A stretch of 64,000 bases of DNA, from the NCBI RefSeq assembly GCF_004764705.1, contig NZ_SHLX01000033.1, positions 1 through 64,000 on the forward strand, in the 5' to 3' direction. Below the pieces are notes generated by a model that saw nothing but the letters and a program-made list of their open reading frames with translations, was not told the DNA's origin and ran no database searches. This document shows positions 24,544 to 32,674 of the stretch, one piece after another. The DNA is from Paenibacillus cymbidii. GTDB lineage: Bacteria > Bacillota > Bacilli > Paenibacillales > NBRC-103111. Position 1 is the first letter of the stretch, and the number at the start of each line of letters is the position of its first letter. A program made the translations under genes and the position numbers.

Positions 24544-27405
24544 TCAATTCACCACGACGCTGTACGTCGTGCTTGCCGTCGTCCCGGAGGAGTTGGCGAG
24601 TTCGGCGCGATACATGTAGGTGCCCGCCGCTTTGCCCGCAATCGGCGTGACCGCGGACTGCGCGTTCGGCGTATGGGCGGCGAGCGGCTGCGTGTCGACC
24701 AACACGTCGTTTTCGTACAGGCGGTAGACGGAAGCGTTCGTTCCCCACCACATGTTCATGGTCACGTCGTAGCTGCCGTCGCCGTCCGAGTTGTCGGCGG
24801 ACAGCACGGGCGTGCCGGGATTCGCGTCGGTCACCTGGACGATCAACGGGTCGCAGGCGGTCGGTCCGAGCGAATTGACGAGTTGGCACGTATAGGTATA
24901 CGTTCCGTTGGGCTTGCCGTAAACCGTCGTGGCGACCGTTTGTGCGCCCGGCGTCGCGTCGGCCAGCGTCCTGTAATCGATCAGCGCGCCGTTCTCGAAC
25001 AGCTTGTAGGCGGTTCCATTGTTGCCGTTGTACATGTTCATCTTCACCGTATAGCTTCCGTCCATCAGACCCGTATCGTAACCGTTGTCGCTCGCCAGAA
25101 CCGGCTTGCCCGGCGCGGCGGACGCATGCTGCGGCAGCTCCTGCGCCGCCGTGTACACGCGCACTTCGCTCACATAGAAATACGTCGCCACCACTTTGGC
25201 CAGCGCAATGTACCGGTACTCGGCGGCTGCTTCCACAATCGTCGACCAGGTCGTCTGGTGCGGGAAGCTTCCGCCCTCCACACTGCCGACCACGATATGA
25301 TCGGATTCGATGTTGGGGTTATTGGAGACCCATACCTCGAAGTCCGTGCGGGTCGACGGCTGGTCCAGGGCCATGCGCGGCACGACCTCCACCTTGTTGA
25401 TCCGGTACGCTTCGCCAAGATCGAGCTTCCACACATGATAAACGCCCGCGGTCGTCTGCGACGACCAGCCCGGATCGTCGGTGCTGTCGTTGACCGCCTT
25501 ATCCGGCGTGTAGGTGGCGTCGTACGAGCTTGATGCGGTGGCAGTTTTGCCTACCGCCCGATTCGTCATCAGCCCCGCGGCGCCCATAATGTCGAGCGCT
25601 GCGGCCGGCCAGGCCGAGCCGGTTACGCCTACGTTTGCGGTGACCAGATTCGTGTTGGCCGCGTCGTTGCGAATTTTGCCCATCGATACATGGTTATAGT
25701 AATTGCGCTTGAATTGGTTGTCATGGTTCGGCACGTTAAAGCTGTAGAACGCCTTGGACGTATTGTCCAGCACGTTGTTCTGGATCAGCTTGAAGGCGCT
25801 GCCGTTGTCCAAATAAATGCCGGCGAGCGGATTCCCTCCCGAATAAGGAGAAAGCACAAAATCGTGGATATAGTTGTTCTCGAATGTGGAGCCGACCATT
25901 TTCCCGAGCGTATAAATGCCGGCGCCGTCGTCGTGAAGCTGCATCACATCGTGAATATGATTGTACTGCACGGTATTGTAATCCGTACCCGTGTCCTCGT
26001 CGCCCCATTTCCAGCCGATGCTGATGCCCGTATACGGCATGGAGCGCACTTCGTTGAACTCGATCGTCATGTGGTCCGGCCTGGTGGCCAAAATGCCGAC
26101 CGCCTCCGTATAAAATTGGCCGACTTTTTCGACGAGATTGTTCGACACGAGATCATAGCTGCTTTCCTCGGAGAACTCGTAAATGCCGCCCGCCGACGTA
26201 TCGGTCACCGTGTTGCCGACAACCGCGTTATGATGCAGGTTGCCCGTCAGCAAAATGCCGTGCGCGCCCGTCTGCCTGACCGTGTTCTCTTCGATGCGCA
26301 CATTGTTGGCGTTGTTGATCCAAAGCGCTCCCGGGATGACCGAACCGAAGTCCGTATGCAGCTCCAGCGCCGCCTGGTTCGTCAGGAAGCCTTTGACGTC
26401 CGGCCGCGTCCAGTTCGTATGGGCCAGCGTGATGCCCCTCAGGCCGATATGGTGCGCAGGCGCGCCGGCCGTGCCTTCGATGCGGACAAGCGTCTCCAGC
26501 TTTGGCGCGATCGCCTGCACGGAAGCCATATTTTCGCCGGCGCGCGGCTTGTAGTACAGAATGTGATGGGCCGCATCGGTGGTGTCCAGATACCACTCTC
26601 CTTCGGCGTCGAGCATTTCGTATGCATTTTCAAAATAGTAATAAGGCACGCTCTGATTCTCGTGATTGAGATCCGAATCGCCTGCTTCGGGCGACAGGAA
26701 TCCGATGGACGCGGTATCGCCGCTAACCTGGATATTGTCGATGCGCATCCGCTTCTGGTGCCAATGATCGATCTTGACCACTTCCACGCGGTTCAAGTTG
26801 GTCCATGCTCCCACATCCGCCGTCACAACCTTGAACGGATTGGACAGTTTGGCCGTCAAATAAGGCGCACCCGTCGCGGTGTCCGTTACGTTCGGCGTTC
26901 TCGCCCGCACGGCCCGCGAGCCGGATATGTACAGCTGGCGGAATTGCTGCGTGCCGACATCCGCCTGATAAATGTTGCGCGCCGCATCGTGAACCGTCCA
27001 GCCCGTTACCGGAACGCCCCCGCTGAGCACCGGCGTTTGTCCCGGATAATTGCGGTAAGTGACCGAATAGCCGTTGCTGCCCGAGTCGCTCGCCCCCAGC
27101 GTAAACGTGTCGTTAAGGCGGTAAGTGCCGCCGAAAAGGTACACGGTCAGGCTGCCGGTCATGTTTGCGTTCAGCGTTTTCGCTTTGGTCTGGGCGTCCG
27201 TCAGCGAGCATGGCAGCGACGAGCTGCAAACCGTGCCGGAACCGCCCGGCGAAGCGTACAATGCGACCGGCGCCGCCTGCGCCGGTTCCGCCGTCCACGC
27301 GAAACCTCCGCCGAGCAGCGCCAAGACGCATCCCATCGCCAGCGTCTTGCGGAACCGTTTTCGTTTTTGATTCTGTTTCTGATGTTCGACAACCGCTTCC
27401 ATCAT
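24544..27405 (-). CDS. Large secreted parallel beta-helix protein with discoidin and two C-terminal beta-sandwich repeats (paralog 2)
   Basis: The 953-residue protein starts at ATGATG 27405, 6 nt after AAGGA; a TTG at 27432 precedes this site and is unlikely. A signal peptide ends near AEPAQA. The body matches the protein at 14799-17006 closely (LYASPGGSGTVCSSSLPCSL, FRQLYISGSRAVRARTPN, ILATRPDHMTIEFNEVR), forming a right-handed beta-helix, then a discoidin domain (NRAVGKTATASSSYDATYTP). Two tandem repeats of about 90 residues follow, each starting PGKPVL or PGTPVL and containing a TYTY or TYMY strand, like the beta-sandwich modules found in chitinases and pectinases. It probably acts on a plant or fungal polysaccharide outside the cell. 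The catalytic residues are not identified. Confidence 0.82.
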   Translation of the reverse strand: MMEAVVEHQKQNQKRKRFRKTLAMGCVLALLGGGFAWTAEPAQAAPVALYASPGGSGTVCSSSLPCSLTDAQTKAKTLNANMTGSLTVYLFGGTYRLNDTFTLGASDSGSNGYSVTYRNYPGQTPVLSGGVPVTGWTVHDAARNIYQADVGTQQFRQLYISGSRAVRARTPNVTDTATGAPYLTAKLSNPFKVVTADVGAWTNLNRVEVVKIDHWHQKRMRIDNIQVSGDTASIGFLSPEAGDSDLNHENQSVPYYYFENAYEMLDAEGEWYLDTTDAAHHILYYKPRAGENMASVQAIAPKLETLVRIEGTAGAPAHHIGLRGITLAHTNWTRPDVKGFLTNQAALELHTDFGSVIPGALWINNANNVRIEENTVRQTGAHGILLTGNLHHNAVVGNTVTDTSAGGIYEFSEESSYDLVSNNLVEKVGQFYTEAVGILATRPDHMTIEFNEVRSMPYTGISIGWKWGDEDTGTDYNTVQYNHIHDVMQLHDDGAGIYTLGKMVGSTFENNYIHDFVLSPYSGGNPLAGIYLDNGSAFKLIQNNVLDNTSKAFYSFNVPNHDNQFKRNYYNHVSMGKIRNDAANTNLVTANVGVTGSAWPAAALDIMGAAGLMTNRAVGKTATASSSYDATYTPDKAVNDSTDDPGWSSQTTAGVYHVWKLDLGEAYRINKVEVVPRMALDQPSTRTDFEVWVSNNPNIESDHIVVGSVEGGSFPHQTTWSTIVEAAAEYRYIALAKVVATYFYVSEVRVYTAAQELPQHASAAPGKPVLASDNGYDTGLMDGSYTVKMNMYNGNNGTAYKLFENGALIDYRTLADATPGAQTVATTVYGKPNGTYTYTCQLVNSLGPTACDPLIVQVTDANPGTPVLSADNSDGDGSYDVTMNMWWGTNASVYRLYENDVLVDTQPLAAHTPNAQSAVTPIAGKAAGTYMYRAELANSSGTTASTTYSVVVN

Positions 27406-27554
27406 CCACCGTCCTTGTTTCGCTTTTCGCAATCGCTTCCATCATTAGTGTAAAGATGCCGCCCCGCCAGCTAAATGGAGGAATAGCAACTGTTTATGGA
27501 AGATTCGCAAAAGCTGCCATAACGATTCGTTCGAAGACAAGCGATACGAATTAC

Positions 27555-27749
27555 AAAATAGGCCCTATTTTCTTGCCTATTTCGCCAAAAACGGGCAGTC
27601 CATGCGAAATAGCCAGTGATTTCACTGGCTATTTCGCTTGAAGTGCCTATTTGAAGGCTATCACGGGCAAATAACCAGTGTTTTCACTGGCTATTTTCGT
27701 CGAACCGGGCGATCTGGGGCAAATAGGCCATTTTTCATGGGCTATTTTG
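27555..27749. repeat. Full four-hairpin intergenic repeat
   Basis: The units are 27556-27582 (AAATAGGC / GCCTATTT), 27604-27637 (perfect 16-bp stem GCGAAATAGCCAGTGA / TCACTGGCTATTTCGC), 27669-27696 (AAATAACCAGTG / CACTGGCTATTT, one mismatch) and 27721-27747 (AAATAGGCCAT / ATGGGCTATTT, one mismatch). Spacing is about 51, 62 and 52 nt, the same as at 13179 and 34442. The element fills the middle of the 396-bp gap between the beta-helix gene and the SGNH remnant. No gene lies in the rest of the gap. Confidence 0.92.
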
Positions 27750-27801
27750 GTTGTTCGCCTTTGTTTTCACATGGTTACCTTAACCCCGGCGATTCCCCGC
27801 C

Positions 27802-28104
27802 TTAGTCTCCCAGCAGATCGGCAAATGCGGAAAAATAAACACCATGCCCATAATCGTTAGGATGATTAATGTTATTCAGCAGAAGGCTTTCCGGCGTCTT
27901 GCCCGCAGCCAGCTCCTGCTTCCATAACGCATGAGCGTCGGCAACGCCGATTCCATATTCCGCACCGAGCCGGCGCATCACTCCAGCATAGCAGCGTTGG
28001 TATAGTCGACCGCATAATCGAGTCCTTCGACATATTCGATCAAGCCCGGCTTTTCCTTGTCGGCATCGCTGAAAACTCGCACCCGCGCCCCCGGCAAGGG
28101 GCAT
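27802..28104 (-). pseudogene. Decayed C-terminal fragment of an SGNH/GDSL-type hydrolase, frameshifted
   Basis: The distal part reads in one frame as YGIGVADAHALWKQEL and NNINHPNDYGHGVYF, where INHPNDYGH contains the D-x-x-H-like C-terminal catalytic block of SGNH esterases (HPND). Immediately upstream the matching frame shifts: a segment reading RVRVFSDADKEKPGLIEYVE and LDYAVDYTNAAMLE runs into a TGA near 27980. Adding one A (CTGGAGTG to CTGGAAGTG) restores LEVMRRLGAEYG. The N-terminal block with the nucleophilic Ser (GDS) is absent, because the propeller gene ends only 18 nt upstream. I therefore read this as an inactive remnant, perhaps of an acetylesterase that belonged to the polysaccharide locus. 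Confidence 0.7.
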
Positions 28105-28122
28105 CGTCTTAAAGACAACCCC

Positions 28123-29397
28123 TCACACGCCCAGCAGCGCATCGCCCAAATCGGCGATAAACACGCGGCGCGTGCCGTTCACATAACCGTTGAACACCAC
28201 GTGCCGGTAGTCCGGCGCCCATGCCGGATGCGGATCGACGCGCAACGCTATCGCCACGCCAGTTCCCGGATTGGCGACATTGATTCGCACCAGCGTTCGT
28301 TCGGTTCCGGTCTTGAGATCGATCAGCCGCAGCGGCACCGTCCCATCACGCAAGGTGACCGGCTCGTTCTCGTAGGAATCCGTAAGCACATGCCGCCCGT
28401 CCGGGTGAACGGTCGGATGGCCGGAGCCGAGCACCTCGTCGGTCATTTTGCGCAAATCCGTGCCGTCGTAGCGTACGCGGACCAGCTTCATGACGCGGCC
28501 GCCGTCGATGCCGAGGTTCATCGACAAATGATCGCCGTCCGGAAACCAGTTGATATGGGAACCGCCCAGATACCATAACTCCGGTCCGACAGCGACGCGA
28601 ATATCCGTGCCGTCCGGCCGCATCGTCAATACCCAGAAATCCATTATCGGCGACACTTTGTTCCAGGGCTCGTCCGCACCGGGGGTAAAGCCTCTCATCG
28701 AAAAAAGCAGCCGGGTGCCCTGCGGATTGAATTTGCAGTGAAAGCCGTAAATTTCTTTGTTTGCATAGACCGAGCGATTAATCGCAGGCTTTGCCAGCTC
28801 CATCGCGTCTTGGATGGAGACGAGCAGCTTGCGCCGTCCGCTGGCAACATCGGTTGCGTACAAGCCGTCATCTTCGCGGAATCCGGCATTGCGCGGCACC
28901 CGGTCATTCGGGACAACCACGCCGTAGCCGTACTGGGTACGCCTCATCCGCTTCATACATGCGGAGATGATCGTTGTTCCGTCCGGCGAAATTCGGTAAA
29001 TGCCGCCTTCCAGCCGCCTGCGGCTGCCGGTGAACGGATCGAGCTCGACACAGAACGGCTCCCACTCGCCGGGCTCGACATCGTTATAGTAAAGGCGATT
29101 ATCGCTTGCTCCCCAATTGATATTCGCCCCGAGCTGCGGCTCCCAGCCGCATGTCGTGGCAATAACGCGCTCCTCTCCGGCGGCTAAATCGATCAGCACA
29201 ATGTCGGCCTGCTCCCCGGGCAAGTTCAGCCGCGTCTCCTGCGGCATTCGGAGCAAAGCAACGTAACGGCCGGACGGGCTGACCGGCGACGTGTCGAAAA
29301 ATCGGTGCAGGTTGCCGCCCTTGCCCGGCGTGATGCACCACACCGGAACTTGCGGCTCGTATTCGGTATAACGCGGGAAACTTGCATGAATGTCCAT
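28123..29397 (-). CDS. TolB/WD40-like beta-propeller, oligogalacturonate-lyase-like protein
   Basis: The 424-residue soluble protein shows repeated PD40/TolB-type blades, for example SPVSPSGRYVALLRM, YRISPDGTTIISACM, FNPQGTRLLFSM, INWFPDGDHLSMNL, VHPDGRHVLTD and AWAPDYRHVVFNG. The seven-blade count and the scattered conserved His residues are reminiscent of PL22 oligogalacturonate lyases, which cleave unsaturated digalacturonate in the cytoplasm. There is no signal peptide. The start at 29397 has AGGAGGG some 13 nt upstream, a little long. It is divergent from an AraC regulator (187 bp between them). The lyase assignment is tentative; the propeller fold is secure. Confidence 0.65.
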   Translation of the reverse strand: MDIHASFPRYTEYEPQVPVWCITPGKGGNLHRFFDTSPVSPSGRYVALLRMPQETRLNLPGEQADIVLIDLAAGEERVIATTCGWEPQLGANINWGASDNRLYYNDVEPGEWEPFCVELDPFTGSRRRLEGGIYRISPDGTTIISACMKRMRRTQYGYGVVVPNDRVPRNAGFREDDGLYATDVASGRRKLLVSIQDAMELAKPAINRSVYANKEIYGFHCKFNPQGTRLLFSMRGFTPGADEPWNKVSPIMDFWVLTMRPDGTDIRVAVGPELWYLGGSHINWFPDGDHLSMNLGIDGGRVMKLVRVRYDGTDLRKMTDEVLGSGHPTVHPDGRHVLTDSYENEPVTLRDGTVPLRLIDLKTGTERTLVRINVANPGTGVAIALRVDPHPAWAPDYRHVVFNGYVNGTRRVFIADLGDALLGV

Positions 29398-29584
29398 AGT
29401 TGGCTTCGATCCCTCCTGTATTCCAATCGTTCGTCTCCAGTATACTTGCTCGAGCGGGAAGCGTATTTGTCTGGAGTTGCGGCATTATTGTCCGTTTGTA
29501 TGACAATTTCCGCTGCGCGTTGTTCCAATCGCAAGCGCAATATTGTAAAATGCGGGTAGAAGCCGATCAAACGGGAGGAACGGC

Positions 29585-30436
29585 ATGGAGCTGGGCCAAT
29601 TCGGGGTACGCATTTTGTGGACGGCGCGTTACGACTATAAACATGGCAACGTGGTGCATCCCCACTGGCACGATTTTTACCAGCTGTTCTGCTTTCTGGA
29701 CGGCAGCGGTGAATTTGCATGCGGCGAAAGCTTGTATCCGTTCGAGCCGGGGACGCTCATCTTCGTCAAGCCGGGGACGATGCACAGCTTGATCGCCCAT
29801 TCGAAACGAACCGTCAAAACATTGGACATCAAATTCCGAATCGAAGATGAACGGATGGAGAAGATGGCCCAGGGGCTGCCGGCATATGTTCAGTCCGCTC
29901 CCCGCGAAATGGCGGAATGGCTGGAAACGATCCGCAAAGAAGGGTTGAACCGGCAGGCGTACTTCAAAGAAATGGGTGCGCTGGTGCTGACGCAGCTGCT
30001 GTACGGTCTTGCGCGGCTTGCTGTTGGAAAAGAAGCGGAGGAGGAAGGAACGGCAGGCGGTATGCAACCGGTTGCCGCGTTGGATCAATACGAAGCCGCC
30101 GGACGAGTTGCCGCTTACATCGAGGCCCATTATGCCGAACCGCTATCGCTGGCGGCAATTGCTTCCGCAACCGGCTACAGTCCGTCCTACGTAAGCCAAA
30201 TCTTTAAACGCAGCAAACAATGCACGGTTGCGGCCTATATCAAGATGACACGCATCCGCCATGCCAAAGCGGGCATGCTTGGCGCCGAAAGCGCGCTGAA
30301 ACGGATCTCCGAAGAAACCGGGTTCAAAACGATCCATCATTTTAGCCGGGTGTTCAAGCAGTTGGAGAAGATGACGCCGGGCCAATGGCTGGCCCAGGAA
30401 CGCGACGGCATCCGCAAAGGGATTCATTTTGAGTAA
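29585..30436 (+). CDS. AraC-family regulator with N-terminal cupin domain
   Basis: The 283-residue protein starts at ATG 29585 behind GGGAGGAACGGC. Residues 20-90 are a cupin sensor (HPHWHDFYQLFCFLDGSGEF), and the C-terminal 100 residues carry two AraC helix-turn-helix motifs (LSLAAIASATGYSPSYVSQIF and the RISEETGFKTIHHFSRVFKQ segment). It is transcribed divergently from the propeller gene at 28123 and probably regulates it from the shared 187-bp region. Together with the genes at 311, 12258 and 21013 it is one of four AraC-type regulators in 30 kb. Confidence 0.88.
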   Translation: MELGQFGVRILWTARYDYKHGNVVHPHWHDFYQLFCFLDGSGEFACGESLYPFEPGTLIFVKPGTMHSLIAHSKRTVKTLDIKFRIEDERMEKMAQGLPAYVQSAPREMAEWLETIRKEGLNRQAYFKEMGALVLTQLLYGLARLAVGKEAEEEGTAGGMQPVAALDQYEAAGRVAAYIEAHYAEPLSLAAIASATGYSPSYVSQIFKRSKQCTVAAYIKMTRIRHAKAGMLGAESALKRISEETGFKTIHHFSRVFKQLEKMTPGQWLAQERDGIRKGIHFE

Positions 30437-30708
30437 GGGTGATCCGATTGGCTCAAGCGACAGCGTTCCGTGCCATTGCGAGCTGCCATTTGTGTCACAG
30501 GAGCGTTTCCTTTGCCTCATCGTTCGGCTAGGAGCGAAATAGGCCATAAAATAACAACTGCGTCATGGCTTCGTTGGTCTGCGCGCGCAGGTCCAGTGCA
30601 TAGTCGGCCCAATCCGGAATAATATTTGCGCCCCCCTCCCCCCCCCCCCGGGCGAATACTTGATATTCCCGCTCGCCGCCCTTCCCTCCCCATCCATGAC
30701 ATAACTAC
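30437..30708. other. Degenerate intergenic region: hairpin-repeat fragment, gene remnant and C12 tract
   Basis: Three remnants sit together here. At 30537-30554 is a lone left arm of the four-hairpin repeat (AAATAGGCCATAAAAT). At 30552-30629, minus strand, about 26 codons read ANIIPDWADYALDLRA and onwards, which looks like the internal NIIPD segment of an M20-type amidohydrolase, cut off at both ends. At 30631-30649 is a C6-T-C12 run, a slippage-prone tract. I see no intact gene. Confidence 0.5.
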
Positions 30709-31179
30709 TCACTTTTTGAAGGAACCGAATTCAATAGTTACCGGACTGGAAGGTGGGACGCAGCAGAGCGACATGTCGCGCGGCTCCCCGGCGCTCTCGA
30801 ATTCCGAGTCCTCTTTGGTGAAGAAAATTTCCCATGCATTGCCGTCCGGGTCGTACACCCACACCTTATCTTGCACCGCGTAGCAGCAGGTTGTGTTCAT
30901 TTCATCGACCAGAAGAAGCCCTGTCTGCCGAAGGCGCTCACCCATTGCCAGAACTTCTTCGGTATTGTTTACTTGAAAGCCCAGGTGATTGAGGACGCCG
31001 TTCTTACCGAAAGAGCGGACATTTAACGAAAAATGCAAGGCCGGGTCATCCAATTCGAACTTTGCATAGTTTTCTTTCACCTTGGTCGGCTCCTTACCGA
31101 AGAAAGCTTGGTAGAAGTCGAGAGATTTTTGCAGGTCGCTGCAGTTTACCGCTACATGCATCCGTTTAATCATTCTCAT
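30709..31179 (-). CDS. arsI: ArsI-type C-As lyase (organoarsenical demethylase, VOC family)
   Basis: The 156-residue vicinal-oxygen-chelate protein has the ArsI hallmarks. His8, His65 and Glu117 are in the positions of the Fe(II) ligands (MHVAVN, LNHLGFQV, WEIFF), and a vicinal cysteine pair Cys98-Cys99 is in MNTTCCYAVQDKVWVYDPDG. ArsI cleaves the carbon-arsenic bond of trivalent methyl- and aryl-arsenicals, giving As(III). The start at 31179 overlaps the arsC stop in an ATGA junction, with AAGGA 6 nt upstream; ATG 31173 is an alternative. A second CC pair near residue 139 may help metalloid binding. It is the last gene of the arsenic operon. Confidence 0.93.
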   Translation of the reverse strand: MRMIKRMHVAVNCSDLQKSLDFYQAFFGKEPTKVKENYAKFELDDPALHFSLNVRSFGKNGVLNHLGFQVNNTEEVLAMGERLRQTGLLLVDEMNTTCCYAVQDKVWVYDPDGNAWEIFFTKEDSEFESAGEPRDMSLCCVPPSSPVTIEFGSFKK

Positions 31180-31607
31180 TTCCCTTCCTTCACAAAAAGT
31201 TCCACTCGTTGTTGTATAGCGTCGCGAACTTCGCGAAATGCGGACACGACTTCCTCTTCCGTTCCGATCGCTTTGGCCGGATCGTCAAAGCCCCAGTGCC
31301 ATCTTTCCGCTTTATCGTTACGGACTATCGGGCAATTGTCGTTCGCGTGACCGCAGAGCGTGATAATAAAATCCGCTTCTTTCAGGATCTCGGGGTCAAT
31401 CACGTCAGACGTGTTCCTCGAAATATCGATGCCGGCTTCTTGCATCACTTGCACCGCACGAGGATTCAGTCCGTGCGCTTCCAATCCTGCGCTTTTGACA
31501 TCATACCGGCCATTTCCGAGCGTCTTCAAAAAACCGTCTGCCATTTGGCTTCTGCAGGAATTCCCCGTACATAGAAAATACACGAGCTTCTTTTCCAATT
31601 CTTCCAT
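31176..31607 (-). CDS. arsC: Arsenate reductase, thioredoxin-coupled (low-Mr phosphatase fold)
   Basis: The 143-residue protein has the P-loop FLCTGNSCRS with catalytic Cys13, and the two further redox cysteines Cys85 and Cys92 in LCGHANDNCP. This is the three-cysteine arrangement of thioredoxin-coupled ArsC (B. subtilis and S. aureus type). The DPAKA motif near residue 108 carries the general acid Asp. It reduces arsenate to arsenite in the cytoplasm. The gene starts 3 nt after the aquaporin stop and overlaps arsI by 4 nt, so all are translated from one message. Confidence 0.95.
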   Translation of the reverse strand: MEELEKKLVYFLCTGNSCRSQMADGFLKTLGNGRYDVKSAGLEAHGLNPRAVQVMQEAGIDISRNTSDVIDPEILKEADFIITLCGHANDNCPIVRNDKAERWHWGFDDPAKAIGTEEEVVSAFREVRDAIQQRVELFVKEGK

Positions 31608-31610
31608 CCC

Positions 31611-32249
31611 CTATTCATGCAAAGTTTTGTAGACCATGGAAGCGGCTATTGCTCCTAGAACGGGAGCTGCCATATACAGCCACAGGTGTTCGGTTGCGCC
31701 AGAAACAACAGCTGGTCCCATCGATCGCGCAGGGTTCATTGAGGCTCCGCTGATCGGACCTGCGAACATGGCCATTAGCCCGACCGTAGCACCAATCGAA
31801 AGACCGGCAAAGCTTTTAACCGCTTTACCGTGCACAGATGACCCCAGGATGACGAACATGAGCACGAATGTCAAAATAAATTCCAACATAAACGATTGCC
31901 ACTCGCTTGCAAGGGGGAGGGTAGCCCCTAAGTGAGCGACATTCCCAAACAACAGGAGCAGGGTATAGCTTGCCCCGGCCGCGGCAAGGAACTGAGTGAC
32001 GACGTAGCACACACCGTTACTGAGGGAAATATCGCTTCGAACCCAGAACCCGATGGTGACCGCCGGATTCAAATGGGCTCCGGAAATATGACCGAACGAG
32101 TAGATCAGCGCCGTGACGGCAAGACCAAAGGTGAGTGCTACTCCGACATGGGTGATGCTACCGGTAATCTCATCAATCACCATGGCTCCTGGACCGGCAA
32201 AGACCAAAAAATAAGTGCCGATAAACTCAGCAATGAGTTTCTTTTTCAC
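31611..32249 (-). CDS. aqpS: Aquaglyceroporin of the arsenic operon (AqpS-like, MIP family)
   Basis: A GTG start at 32249 gives 212 residues beginning MKKKLIAEFIGTYFLVFAGP, the usual MIP N-terminus. The two pore motifs are present as GAHLNPAVTIG and GASMNPARSMGPA, and six hydrophobic helices are visible. In ars operons such channels (AqpS) let arsenite produced by ArsC run out of the cell down its gradient, replacing the ArsB or Acr3 pumps. No pump gene is present here. The start lies 23 bp inside arsR; the ribosome binding site is weak, which suggests translational coupling. Confidence 0.88.
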   Translation of the reverse strand: MKKKLIAEFIGTYFLVFAGPGAMVIDEITGSITHVGVALTFGLAVTALIYSFGHISGAHLNPAVTIGFWVRSDISLSNGVCYVVTQFLAAAGASYTLLLLFGNVAHLGATLPLASEWQSFMLEFILTFVLMFVILGSSVHGKAVKSFAGLSIGATVGLMAMFAGPISGASMNPARSMGPAVVSGATEHLWLYMAAPVLGAIAASMVYKTLHE

Positions 32250-32568
32250 TGGTCGATCCGCAGCAGTTGTTACCTTCCCGGGCAGGCTTGAAAATGCAGC
32301 ACAGTTCCTCCGAGAGGATATGGCTGACTTCCGTTTGGTTAATTTCGTAATAGCTCCACGTGCCGCGCGTTTCCCTCGAAATGAAGCCGGCATCGAGAAG
32401 AATTTTCAGGTGATACGACAGTTTTGATTGGGACATGTCGAATATATCCGTGAGATCGCAAACGCAGGTGTTTCCGCGCTGCGTCAGCTCGTACATGATG
32501 TGAAGCCGTTTTTCATCGGCAAGTGCTTTGAATTTCGATTCGTAGCCCCTAAATGAAACTTCTGTCAT
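32227..32568 (-). CDS. arsR: ArsR-type metalloregulatory repressor
   Basis: Start ATG 32568 gives 113 residues; AGGTG is about 9 nt upstream, while the GTG at 32580 and ATG at 32577 overlap that site. The winged helix covers residues 15-85 (MSQSKLSYHLKILLDAGFIS). The metalloid site is CVCDL (Cys35, Cys37), the classical ArsR trivalent-arsenic motif. The C-terminus adds more cysteines (ELCC, NNCCG and a final HC), which could widen the binding site. It represses its own operon arsR-aqpS-arsC-arsI, and two matching inverted repeats lie upstream. Confidence 0.93.
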   Translation of the reverse strand: MTEVSFRGYESKFKALADEKRLHIMYELTQRGNTCVCDLTDIFDMSQSKLSYHLKILLDAGFISRETRGTWSYYEINQTEVSHILSEELCCIFKPAREGNNCCGSTSEKETHC

Positions 32569-32589
32569 TGATTCCATCACCTTTTATTC

Positions 32590-32605
32590 ATCAATTTATT
32601 TTGAT
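32590..32605. promoter_or_regulatory. Downstream ArsR-type operator half-pair
   Basis: ATCAATTTATTTTGAT has arms ATCAA and TTGAT separated by 6 nt, typical of ArsR boxes. It lies 22 nt upstream of the arsR start and about 15 nt after the predicted -10, where a bound repressor would block initiation. Confidence 0.7.
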
Positions 32606-32620
32606 TTATCTCACGCAATG

Positions 32621-32649
32621 AATTTATCACCATAACTCCTCCATGTCAA
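32621..32649 (-). promoter_or_regulatory. Promoter of the arsenic operon
   Basis: On the minus strand TTGACA (32649-32644) is followed by TAAATT (32626-32621) with a 17-bp spacer. It sits between the two ArsR-type inverted repeats, which supports the call. Confidence 0.65.
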
Positions 32650-32652
32650 CGC

Positions 32653-32674
32653 TTAATCAAAAATAATTGATTAA
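32653..32674. promoter_or_regulatory. Upstream ArsR-type operator
   Basis: A perfect inverted repeat with arms TTAATCAA and TTGATTAA and a 6-nt centre lies directly upstream of the -35 hexamer. It shares the ATCAA-N6-TTGAT core with the box at 32590, 63 bp away. Confidence 0.7.
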
